Assembly (NCBI RefSeq): GCF_900119825.1
Contig: NZ_FPKR01000001.1
Location: 1 to 64,000, forward strand
Direction of reading: 5' to 3'
DNA length: 64,000 nt
Source of the DNA: Chitinimonas taiwanensis DSM 18899
Lineage (GTDB): Bacteria; Pseudomonadota; Gammaproteobacteria; Burkholderiales; Chitinimonadaceae
Below are positions 51,156 through 58,868 of this stretch, piece by piece (positions within the stretch are counted from its first letter, which is position 1; each line of letters starts with the position of its first letter). Made by a program: the position numbers and the translations under genes. The notes beneath the pieces are model-generated. The model worked only from the letters and a program-made list of their open reading frames with translations. It made no database searches and was not told the origin of the DNA.

Positions 51156-52250
51156 ATGCGCGATGGCGATAGCGAGGCATGGCTGAGATTGATGCTGGTG
51201 CCCGGTCTCGGCCCCGCTTATGCGCTACGCCTCCTGTCCGCCCTTGGCTCCCCCAGCCAGGTTCTGCACGCCAGTGCGAGTACGCTCGCGCAGTTCATCC
51301 CCACCAAGCTCGCCCAGACCCTGAAGCAAGGGCCGGATGACGCGCAGCTGCAGCTCAGCCTGCAGTGGCTGACTGCCGCAGAAAACCGCCTGCTGACCCT
51401 GGCCGACGCCGACTATCCGCCCCGCCTGCTCGAAATCGCCGATCCACCGCCGCTACTCTATATAAAGGGCGAGGCTGGCCTGCTGACGCGCCCAAGCCTG
51501 GGTGTGGTCGGCAGTCGCAATGCCACGCCGCAAGGCATCCAGAATGCTGAAGCCTTCGCGCGCGAACTATCGCAGCGCGGCTGGTGCATTGCCTCCGGCC
51601 TCGCGCTCGGCATCGATACCGCCGCACACCGCGGTGGGCTGGCCGGCCCCGGCTCGACCATCGCGGTCGTCGGTACCGGCCTCGACATCGTCTACCCAGC
51701 ACGTAACCACGCACTCGCGCATGAGATTGCCAAAGCCGGCGTGATCATTTCCGAGTTCCCGCTCCGCACCCAGGCCAAGCCCGGCCACTTCCCACGCCGT
51801 AACCGCATCATCTCGGGTCTGGCGCGCGGCGTGCTGGTGGTGGAGGCCGCCTTGCAAAGCGGTTCGCTGATCACCGCGCGCGAAGCCGCCGAGCAGGGGC
51901 GTGAGGTGTTCGCCATCCCGGGCTCCATCCATTCGCCCCTGGCCAAGGGCTGCCACCAGCTGATCAAGCAGGGGGCCAAGCTGGTGGAAACCGCGGCCGA
52001 CATCCTGGAGGAATTGGGCGAGCCTGCCTGCACGCCCGGCCCGGTTTTTAGCGGCGCCATGGAAAGCCCACCCGAAGACCCGCAAAGCGCGGCCCTGCTA
52101 GCGGCGCTTGGGCATGACCCACTCGATATCGACACGCTGACCCAGCGTGCTGGCTTGACGCCTGAGCAGAGCTACGCGATGCTGTTGACGCTGGAGCTGG
52201 AAGGCCAAGTGGCCCGCCTGCCCGGTGGTCGCTACCAGCGACTGGCCTGA
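51156..52250 (+). CDS. dprA: DNA-processing protein DprA
   Basis: A 364-residue DprA/Smf protein that guards incoming single strands and loads RecA in natural transformation. The N-terminal SAM-like part (LMLVPGLGPAYALRLLSALG) is followed by the Rossmann fold LGVVGSRNATPQGIQNAEAF, GLALGIDTAAHRGGLAG, TIAVVGTGLDIVYPARN and SEFPLRTQAKPGHFPRRNRIISGLA. EQGREVFAIPGSIHSPLAKGCHQLIKQGAKL completes it. A C-terminal winged-helix-like end (LDIDTLTQRAGLTPEQSYAMLLTLELEG) follows. GAGGGGG precedes ATG 51156. Usually read with smg downstream. Confidence 0.95.
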   Translation: MRDGDSEAWLRLMLVPGLGPAYALRLLSALGSPSQVLHASASTLAQFIPTKLAQTLKQGPDDAQLQLSLQWLTAAENRLLTLADADYPPRLLEIADPPPLLYIKGEAGLLTRPSLGVVGSRNATPQGIQNAEAFARELSQRGWCIASGLALGIDTAAHRGGLAGPGSTIAVVGTGLDIVYPARNHALAHEIAKAGVIISEFPLRTQAKPGHFPRRNRIISGLARGVLVVEAALQSGSLITAREAAEQGREVFAIPGSIHSPLAKGCHQLIKQGAKLVETAADILEELGEPACTPGPVFSGAMESPPEDPQSAALLAALGHDPLDIDTLTQRAGLTPEQSYAMLLTLELEGQVARLPGGRYQRLA

Positions 52251-52322
52251 AACGCGCCACAAGCGCGGCTCATGCCGGCCTGCAGCAGTCCGTTCTACCC
52301 TGTTACCGAGGTCTATTGCCCC

Positions 52323-52781
52323 ATGTTCGATGTGCTCGCTTTCCTCTTCGAACAATACGTCTCGCTCGACGATTACCCCGACCGCAGCGCGCTGGCCAAG
52401 CAGCTGTCGGCCGCCGGTTTTGACGAAGACGAGATAGACGAGGCGCTGGACTGGCTCTCCGAATTCGATCAGCTTGATCCGGCACCGTATGCAATGCTCG
52501 ATCGCGGCGAGCTGTTGCCGCGCGTGCTACACCCGCGCGAGGCCAGCCGGCTGAGCGCAGAAGCGCAATCGCTGTTTCATTACCTGTCGAGTTCCGGCGC
52601 GCTGAGCGCCGGCCAGCGCGAGCTGCTGATCGACCAGCTGATGCAGAGCAATGCGCAACTGATCGATGACGAGGCGGTAAAGCGGGTGGCGCTGATGGTG
52701 CTGTGGCGGCAGGGTAATGATTTGGCCAATCTGCTGATCGAAGAATTGCTGTTCAGCGAAGCCGACGTCGCCATGCACTGA
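52323..52781 (+). CDS. smg: Smg protein (DUF494)
   Basis: A 152-residue protein of the Smg/DUF494 family, function unknown, conserved after dprA in beta- and gammaproteobacteria. FDVLAFLFEQYVSLDDYPD, LAKQLSAAGFDEDEIDEALDWL and the C-terminal DEAVKRVALMVLWRQGNDLANLLIEELL are the markers. It is acidic and helical with no signal peptide. ATG 52323 is chosen because homology begins there; the frame is open back to 52272. A terminator follows before topA. Confidence 0.93.
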   Translation: MFDVLAFLFEQYVSLDDYPDRSALAKQLSAAGFDEDEIDEALDWLSEFDQLDPAPYAMLDRGELLPRVLHPREASRLSAEAQSLFHYLSSSGALSAGQRELLIDQLMQSNAQLIDDEAVKRVALMVLWRQGNDLANLLIEELLFSEADVAMH

Positions 52782-52868
52782 GCCTGGCGGCATCGCGCAG
52801 TATTGCCGGCTGCGGCGCATTGGCAAATGCCACCCCCGCACCTACATTGTTCCTTAAGATACGCGCCG

Positions 52869-52896
52869 GCCTGGGCACATCTGCCCAGGCTTTTCT
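52869..52896 (+). terminator. Intrinsic terminator after smg
   Basis: GCCTGGGCA (52869-52877), loop CATC and TGCCCAGGC (52882-52890) form a 9-bp stem followed by TTTTCT, separating the dprA-smg unit from topA. Confidence 0.88.
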
Positions 52897-52929
52897 ACGT
52901 TGCATGAAACCGCCGCTCGCGGAGCCCGC

Positions 52930-55233
52930 ATGGCCGATAACCTGTTGATCGTCGAATCGCCTTCCAAGGCGAAGACCCTGAAAAAATACCTGGGCAAGGA
53001 TTTCGAGATCCTGGCCTCCTACGGGCATGTACGCGGCCTGGTACGCAAGGATGGCTCAGTGGATACTGAGCATGACTTCGCAATGAAGTACCAGGTGATC
53101 GCCAAGAATGCCAAGCATGTGGATGCCATCGTCACCGCCGCCAAGGCCGCCCAGAACGTCTATCTGGCAACTGACCCGGACCGCGAAGGCGAGGCGATTT
53201 CCTGGCATCTGCTGGAAATCCTCAACGGCAAGAAGGCGCTGAAGGACAAGCTGGTCAAGCGCGTGGTGTTCCACGAGATCACCGAAAGCGCCGTGCTGGC
53301 CGCGGTGGCCAATCCGCGCGATGTGGACAGCCACCTGGTCAATGCCCAGCAGGCGCGCAGCGCGCTCGATTATCTGGTCGGCTTCAACCTGTCGCCGCTG
53401 CTGTGGCGCAAGGTGCGCTCGGGCCTGTCGGCCGGCCGTGTGCAGAGCCCGGCCCTGCGCCTGATTTGCGAGCGCGAAAAGGAAATCCGCGCCTTTGTAT
53501 CGCAGGAGTACTGGTCGATTCACCTCGACAGCCATAAGGGCCGCACCAAGTTCGGTGCCAAGCTCAATGAGTGGCGTGGCAAGAAGCTCGAGCAGTTCGA
53601 TGTGCCGAACGAGGCGACCCAGGCCGAGATTCTGCAGGCCATCGAAGGTCAGCCCGCCACCGTCAGCCATGTTGAAAAGAAGCGCAAGAGCCGTAATCCG
53701 ACTGCACCGTTCACCACCTCGACCATGCAACAGGAGGCTGTGCGCAAGCTGGGCATGACGACTGACAAGACCATGCGTACCGCCCAGCAGCTGTATGAAG
53801 GTATTGCGCTCGCCGATGGCACCACCGGTCTGATCACCTATATGCGTACCGACTCGGTGGCGCTGGCCAATGAGGCCGTGGCCGAGATTCGCGAATTCAT
53901 CGGCAATAACTTCGATGCCGAGTCGCTGCCGGCCAATCCGGTCGTGTACAAGAACAAGTCCAAGAATGCCCAGGAAGCGCACGAGGCGATCCGCCCGACC
54001 TCCATCCTGCGCACGCCGGCCTCGGTGAAGGCCTTCCTGTCGGCCGAGCAGTTCAAGCTGTACGAGATGATCTGGAAGCGCACGCTGGCGAGCCAGATGG
54101 CGCCGGCCAAGTTCGATACCACCAGCGTGGACATCGTGGTGGGCGAGGCGGTGTTCCGCGCCAGCGGTCAGGTGCAGGTGTTCGCTGGCTTCCTGGCCGT
54201 GTACGAGGAAGACGTGGACGACGCTGAGGATGAGGAAAGCGCCAAGCTGCCGGCGCTGGAAGCGGGCGAAAGCATCCCGGTCGACAAGCTGTTCGGCGAG
54301 CAACACTTCACCCAGCCACCGCCGCGTTTCTCGGAAGCGAGCTTGGTGAAGGCGCTGGAAGAGTTCGGCATCGGCCGGCCGTCCACCTATGCGTCCATCA
54401 TCAAGACGCTGAAGGACCGCGAGTATGTGAACCTGGACAAGAAGCGCTTCCTGCCTACCGATACCGGAGAGGTGGTGAACAAATTCCTCACCGATCATTT
54501 CGCCCAGTACGTCGACTACCAGTTCACCTCCAAGTTGGAAGACAAGCTGGACGAGATCTCCAATGGCGAGCGGGACTGGATCCCGGTCATGGAAGAGTTC
54601 TGGAATGGCTTCTCGGCGCAAGTGGAAGAGAAGAAGGCGCTCAAGCGTTCGGAAGTAACGCACGAAGCACTCGATGAAGCCTGCCCGAAGTGCGGCAAGC
54701 AGCTGACCGTGCGCCTGGGCAAGCGCGGCCGCTTCGTTGGCTGCACCGGCTACCCCGAGTGCGATTACACGCGCGATATGAACGAGACCGCCGAGCAGAA
54801 GGCCGAAGAGGCGGTGCAGGTGATCGAGGACCGCGTCTGCCCGGATGATGGCGGCCAGCTGATCGTCAAATCGGGCCGTTACGGCAAGTTCATCGGCTGC
54901 GCGAACTATCCGAAGTGCAAGCATATCGAGCCGCTGGAAAAGCCCAAGGACACCGGGGTCAGCTGCCCAAGCTGCAAGGCCGGCATGCTGATCGAGCGCA
55001 AGTCGCGCTATGGCAAGCTGTTCTACAGCTGCAACACCTATCCCAAGTGCACCTACGCAACCTGGAACCCGCCCATCAACGAAACCTGCCCGAAGTGCCA
55101 ATGGCCGGTGATGACGCTGAAAACCACCAAGCGCCGCGGCCTGGAGAAGGTCTGCCCGCAGAAGGAATGCGGACATAGCGAAGTGGTGATGACGCCCGAG
55201 CAGCTAGCGGCCCAGGCCGAAAGCAGCGAGTAA
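52930..55233 (+). CDS. topA: DNA topoisomerase I (TopA)
   Basis: A 767-residue type IA topoisomerase that relaxes negative supercoils. The Toprim domain has LLIVESPSKAKTLKKYLG and ATDPDREGEAISWH; LSAGRVQSPALRL and GLITYMRTDS follow, with active-site Tyr near residue 304. Four C-terminal zinc ribbons are visible from about residue 580: CPKCGKQL, CPDDGGQL, CPSCKAGML and CPKCQWPV, each closed by a later Cys pair. The second has CPDD, so one Cys is missing and it may not bind zinc. ATG 52930 follows GGAG at 52921-52924; an ATG at 52900 would add ten residues. Confidence 0.96.
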   Translation: MADNLLIVESPSKAKTLKKYLGKDFEILASYGHVRGLVRKDGSVDTEHDFAMKYQVIAKNAKHVDAIVTAAKAAQNVYLATDPDREGEAISWHLLEILNGKKALKDKLVKRVVFHEITESAVLAAVANPRDVDSHLVNAQQARSALDYLVGFNLSPLLWRKVRSGLSAGRVQSPALRLICEREKEIRAFVSQEYWSIHLDSHKGRTKFGAKLNEWRGKKLEQFDVPNEATQAEILQAIEGQPATVSHVEKKRKSRNPTAPFTTSTMQQEAVRKLGMTTDKTMRTAQQLYEGIALADGTTGLITYMRTDSVALANEAVAEIREFIGNNFDAESLPANPVVYKNKSKNAQEAHEAIRPTSILRTPASVKAFLSAEQFKLYEMIWKRTLASQMAPAKFDTTSVDIVVGEAVFRASGQVQVFAGFLAVYEEDVDDAEDEESAKLPALEAGESIPVDKLFGEQHFTQPPPRFSEASLVKALEEFGIGRPSTYASIIKTLKDREYVNLDKKRFLPTDTGEVVNKFLTDHFAQYVDYQFTSKLEDKLDEISNGERDWIPVMEEFWNGFSAQVEEKKALKRSEVTHEALDEACPKCGKQLTVRLGKRGRFVGCTGYPECDYTRDMNETAEQKAEEAVQVIEDRVCPDDGGQLIVKSGRYGKFIGCANYPKCKHIEPLEKPKDTGVSCPSCKAGMLIERKSRYGKLFYSCNTYPKCTYATWNPPINETCPKCQWPVMTLKTTKRRGLEKVCPQKECGHSEVVMTPEQLAAQAESSE

Positions 55234-55240
55234 GCCCCAG

Positions 55241-55273
55241 ACACAGGCCCGATCAAAACGATCGGGCCTGTGT
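55241..55273 (+). terminator. Perfect hairpin after topA
   Basis: ACACAGGCCCGATC (55241-55254) and GATCGGGCCTGTGT (55260-55273) form a 14-bp perfect stem with a five-base loop, eight bases after the topA stop. No T tract follows, so it may stabilise the mRNA end or act with Rho. Confidence 0.65.
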
Positions 55274-55371
55274 CGTCTGATAAGCCGGATTGGCGCTTGC
55301 ACATGTTGGCGTCATTTCGGGAGTAAGATGCGCTTCCAGCCCCGCTCCGGGGCTTGGGGGAGACCACCGAC

Positions 55372-57975
55372 ATGAACGCCCGTCGCCAGTTTGACGACGC
55401 CACACGTACCCAGCGCGACGCCACCCAGGATTATCTGGAAGCCCTTGATGCGGCCGGCCAGCTGATCGGGGATGACAGCTCGGATGCGCTGGAACGCGCG
55501 CTGGCCGCCATTGCAGCGGCGGCGCAGGCCGATGCCTCGGCGCTGTATCGCCACGCAGCAGGCGGCATGCGCGCCGAACATGTGGGCGCCTGGCGCGGCG
55601 AAGTCAGCCTGCCGGACGAGGTGAACGAGCGCCTGGCGCGCCTCGACTACCGGCTGTTCCGCGATCTGCACGACACGCTGTCAGCCGGCCTGATGCTGGA
55701 GCGCCACATCAGCGAGCTGCTGCCCGCCACCCAGATCATGCTGTCGCCCCTGGGTGTGCAGAATCTGCTCTGCCTGCCCCTGCTGGATGCCGGTGAGCTG
55801 ATCGGCTTTCTGGCGCTTGCCTATATGGACGCGCCGCCCAAGCGCATTTCCAGCGAACCACGATTTCTCTCCACGCTGGCCAATTACCTGGCCATGGCCC
55901 TGGTCCGCCAGGAGGCCGAGAGCCGCCTGCGCGTGAATGCCACCCGGCTAGCCTGCCTGGTCGGCGCCACCGAGGACATGGTGTTCGAACTCAATGACGC
56001 CGGCGTGGTAGTCAATGTCTGGTCCCATCACCCGGCCTTGCCGAATGCCAATCTGATCGGCTTACCGCTGGACAAGGCCTTTCCGCACGATATGGCCTGG
56101 GCGCTCGGCCAGGCGTTGCCGCGCGTGCTGGCGCGCGAGGACGGGCGCGAGCAGATCGAATTCACCCTGCCCAAGCTCGATGGCGCCATCTACTGCATCG
56201 GCCGCCTGCAGGGCGTGCCGGATGAAGCCGGCCAGACGCGCCATGCGGTGGCGCTGATCCGCGATGTGAGCGAGCTGATGCGCGAGGAAGCGCGTCGCCG
56301 CACCATGGTGGAGACCTTGGACGTGCTGGAGGAGGCGGTAATCGAGCTGGCCCCGAATGGCCATCTGCAGCGCCTGTCGGCCGCCTGGTCCACGCTGCGC
56401 GGTCTGCCCGGTGCTAGCCAGCTCGACCTCGACCAGTCGCTGCTCAGCTTCGTGCATGAGGAAGACCATATCGTGCTCGCGCAGGCTTATGCCGAGGTGG
56501 TGCGCGAGGGTGCGCCGCTCACGCTGCGCTTTCGCCTTCTGCGCGACGAGGACAACCCGCTCTGGCTGGAAGCCAAGCTGCTGCCCACCTGGGGGGCCAA
56601 TGGCGAGGCAATCGGCCTGCGCGGCGTGCTGCGCGATGTGACCACCGCCCATCTGCACGAAACCCATATCCGCCAGCTGGCCCTGTACGACGGGCTGACC
56701 GGCCTGCCCAACCGCGTGCTGCTCGACGATCTGCTCCATCAGGCATTGGCACGCTCGCAGCGCCATGGCAGCCGGGTGGCGCTCGGCTTTATCGACCTCG
56801 ACCACTTCAAGCAGATCAACGATGCCTTTGGTCACCATGCGGGTGACCAAGTGCTGGCCACGCTGGCGCGCCAGATCCGCTCGGTGCTGCGCGAGGAGGA
56901 TGTGTTGGCGCGCTGGGGTGGCGATGAGTTCATCGTGCTGCTGCCCGATCTGCCCGATCTGTCCACGCTGGCCCAGGTGGCCGAGCGCCTGCGCGAGATC
57001 GCCCGCCAAGGCGTGATGCTGGAAGGCATAGAAACCCGTCCGACGATTTCCATTGGCATGGCCGTCTACCCGGACAACGCCAATAGCGCCGAATCGCTGC
57101 TGCGCGCGGCGGACAGCACCATGTATCACGCCAAGAGCATGGGGCGAAACAATGTGCAGTTCTACGGCGATATCGTGCATCTGAAGAGTCTGGGGCGCGA
57201 GCATATGGCGCTGCAGACCCGCCTGAACCATGCGGTGCTGAACAATGAGCTGCAGGTGTTCTACCAGCCCATCGTGAATGCGCGCACCGGTGAAGTGACC
57301 GCAGTGGAAGCCTTGGCGCGCTGGCATGACGACAGCGCCGGCTGGATCACCCCACAGCTGTTCATTCCCATGGCCGAGAAGCTCGGCTTGATCAGCGAGC
57401 TGTCCGAGCAGATCACCGTGCAGGCGCTGACCAAGCTCAAGGGCTGGCGCTCGCGCGGTCTCAAGCAACGCCTGAGCCTGAACGTGTCGCGCAATCTGCT
57501 CTTCTCGCCACGCTTCGTGCGCAATCTGATCGCGCTGACCGACGAGTACAGCCTGCGCCCGGACGACATCATCGTCGAGGTGACCGAGAGCCTGGCACTC
57601 ACCGATCAGGCGCGTCAGTCGCGCCATCTGCGCGGTCTGCACGAGGCCGGCTTCAAGATCGCCATCGATGACTTCGGCACCGGCTATTCCTCGCTCTCGC
57701 AGCTGCACGAGATGCCGATCGATATGCTCAAGGTCGACCTGAGCTTCACTGCCCGCCTCAATAGCGAGGCCGGCCGGCGCATCATGCAGGCGATTGTGCA
57801 GATGTCTCAGGCGCTCGGTCTGGAGGTGGTGGTGGAAGGGGTGGAAACCCTGAGCGCCGCCCGTTTCCTGCAGGGTCTCGGTGTGGAGAAGATGCAGGGT
57901 TTCCATTTCAGCGAGCCGATGCCGGCCGGCGTGTGCGAGCTGCATATGCAGCTTGGTCTGGACGGCAAGGTTTGA
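55372..57975 (+). CDS. GAF-PAS-GGDEF-EAL cyclic di-GMP signalling protein
   Basis: An 867-residue cytoplasmic protein with, in order, a GAF-like region (about 35-190), two PAS-like regions (about 195-440), GGDEF (about 445-600) and EAL (about 615-860). GGDEF is intact in ARWGGDEFIVLLP, and REED five residues upstream fits the inhibitory RxxD site. EAL is intact: VEALARWH, LSLNVSRN, VEVTESLA and IDDFGTGYSSLSQL with a final LKVD Lys. So both synthesis and breakdown of c-di-GMP are possible. GGGGGAG before ATG 55372 sets the start; no membrane segment is seen. The signal sensed is unknown. Confidence 0.92.
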   Translation: MNARRQFDDATRTQRDATQDYLEALDAAGQLIGDDSSDALERALAAIAAAAQADASALYRHAAGGMRAEHVGAWRGEVSLPDEVNERLARLDYRLFRDLHDTLSAGLMLERHISELLPATQIMLSPLGVQNLLCLPLLDAGELIGFLALAYMDAPPKRISSEPRFLSTLANYLAMALVRQEAESRLRVNATRLACLVGATEDMVFELNDAGVVVNVWSHHPALPNANLIGLPLDKAFPHDMAWALGQALPRVLAREDGREQIEFTLPKLDGAIYCIGRLQGVPDEAGQTRHAVALIRDVSELMREEARRRTMVETLDVLEEAVIELAPNGHLQRLSAAWSTLRGLPGASQLDLDQSLLSFVHEEDHIVLAQAYAEVVREGAPLTLRFRLLRDEDNPLWLEAKLLPTWGANGEAIGLRGVLRDVTTAHLHETHIRQLALYDGLTGLPNRVLLDDLLHQALARSQRHGSRVALGFIDLDHFKQINDAFGHHAGDQVLATLARQIRSVLREEDVLARWGGDEFIVLLPDLPDLSTLAQVAERLREIARQGVMLEGIETRPTISIGMAVYPDNANSAESLLRAADSTMYHAKSMGRNNVQFYGDIVHLKSLGREHMALQTRLNHAVLNNELQVFYQPIVNARTGEVTAVEALARWHDDSAGWITPQLFIPMAEKLGLISELSEQITVQALTKLKGWRSRGLKQRLSLNVSRNLLFSPRFVRNLIALTDEYSLRPDDIIVEVTESLALTDQARQSRHLRGLHEAGFKIAIDDFGTGYSSLSQLHEMPIDMLKVDLSFTARLNSEAGRRIMQAIVQMSQALGLEVVVEGVETLSAARFLQGLGVEKMQGFHFSEPMPAGVCELHMQLGLDGKV

Positions 57976-58064
57976 GCAATAACCCTACCGACTGGCGGGT
58001 CGATTTTGTTTTTTGCCCGCCAGCGGCCAGAATGCCGGCCTTTCGCCTTTATTAGCCGGTTTTC

Positions 58065-58817
58065 ATGTTCAAGCTGCTGTCCGCTATCTACAGCGTTTAC
58101 CTGGGTCTGCTGTTCGGCCTGTCGCTGATCCTGGTCGCCCTGACCTATCCCTTGGCCATCTGCCTCGGCGAGCGCCGCAAGCTGGCCGCCATCTATGCGA
58201 TCAACCGTTACGCGATGCGCGTGTGGAGCTGGCTATGCGGCATCCATGTGCGCATCGAAGGCCAGGCGCAGTGGACACCCGCGCCGGTTATCGTCGGCAA
58301 TCACTGCAATATGCTCGATATGCCGGTCTGCGCAATTGCCTGCGCCCATCCGGTCAAGGTGCTGGCCAAGGCTGAATTCGCCAAACTGCCGGTGCTCGGC
58401 TTCATGTTCCGCACCTTCGCCGTGCTGGTCGAGCGCGAATCGGCCGAAAGCCGTCGCGCCGGCGTCAAGGTGCTGAATGCCGCCCTGCAGGATGGCTGGC
58501 CCATCTTCATGTTCCCGGAGGGCACGCGCAACCGCGGCAACACCCCGCTGCAGGACTTCAAGGATGGCGCCTTCCGCACCGCGATTGCCGCCCAGGGGCC
58601 AATCCAGCCCTTCGTGCAACTGCGCATGCGCCGCATTCAGCGCCATAACACCCTGCTGTTCCGCCCCGGCCTGATCATCTTCCGCTGGCTGGCGCCGATC
58701 GATACGCGCGGCATGAGCGACGCCGACCTGCCCGCTCTGCGCGCGCGCGTCTATGCGCTGCTGGAAGCCGAACTGCGCCGCGACGACCCCGACTTCGCCG
58801 CCACAGCAGCCCAGTAA
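58065..58817 (+). CDS. plsC: 1-acyl-sn-glycerol-3-phosphate acyltransferase (PlsC)
   Basis: A 250-residue membrane acyltransferase that makes phosphatidate from lysophosphatidate. An N-terminal helix (LGLLFGLSLILVALTYPLAICL) precedes VGNHCNMLDMPV with the NHxxxxD catalytic motif near residue 80, and MFPEGTRNRGNTPLQDFKDGAF with the FPEGTR glycerol-phosphate motif near 150. Length matches PlsC (about 245). It is closed by a strong terminator. Alternatives in the same family, such as acyltransferases for other lysolipids, are less likely. Confidence 0.88.
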   Translation: MFKLLSAIYSVYLGLLFGLSLILVALTYPLAICLGERRKLAAIYAINRYAMRVWSWLCGIHVRIEGQAQWTPAPVIVGNHCNMLDMPVCAIACAHPVKVLAKAEFAKLPVLGFMFRTFAVLVERESAESRRAGVKVLNAALQDGWPIFMFPEGTRNRGNTPLQDFKDGAFRTAIAAQGPIQPFVQLRMRRIQRHNTLLFRPGLIIFRWLAPIDTRGMSDADLPALRARVYALLEAELRRDDPDFAATAAQ

Positions 58818-58843
58818 AAAGGCGCCCCGCGGGGCGCCTTTTT
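58816..58843. terminator. Bidirectional terminator between plsC and the Gcr-family gene
   Basis: GGCGCCCC (58821-58828), loop GC and GGGGCGCC (58831-58838), flanked by five A's and five T's, make a symmetric 13-bp hairpin that works on both strands. Confidence 0.93.
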
Positions 58844-58868
58844 ACTGCGACAACTGACTAGGCACCGC

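Noticed and set aside
53056-55176. A 706-codon open frame on the minus strand opposite topA
   Set aside because: It lies wholly under a certain gene, has biased His/Leu/Arg-rich composition and no domain. Such frames arise from GC-rich codon bias.
56062-57945. A 627-codon open frame opposite the GGDEF/EAL gene
   Set aside because: Same reason: shadow frame of a well-supported gene, low-complexity His/Gln/Ala-rich product, no motif.
57990-58021. CTGGCGGG/CCCGCCAG inverted repeat after the GGDEF/EAL gene as a terminator
   Set aside because: The T tract lies in the loop and not after the stem, so it is not a standard intrinsic terminator.
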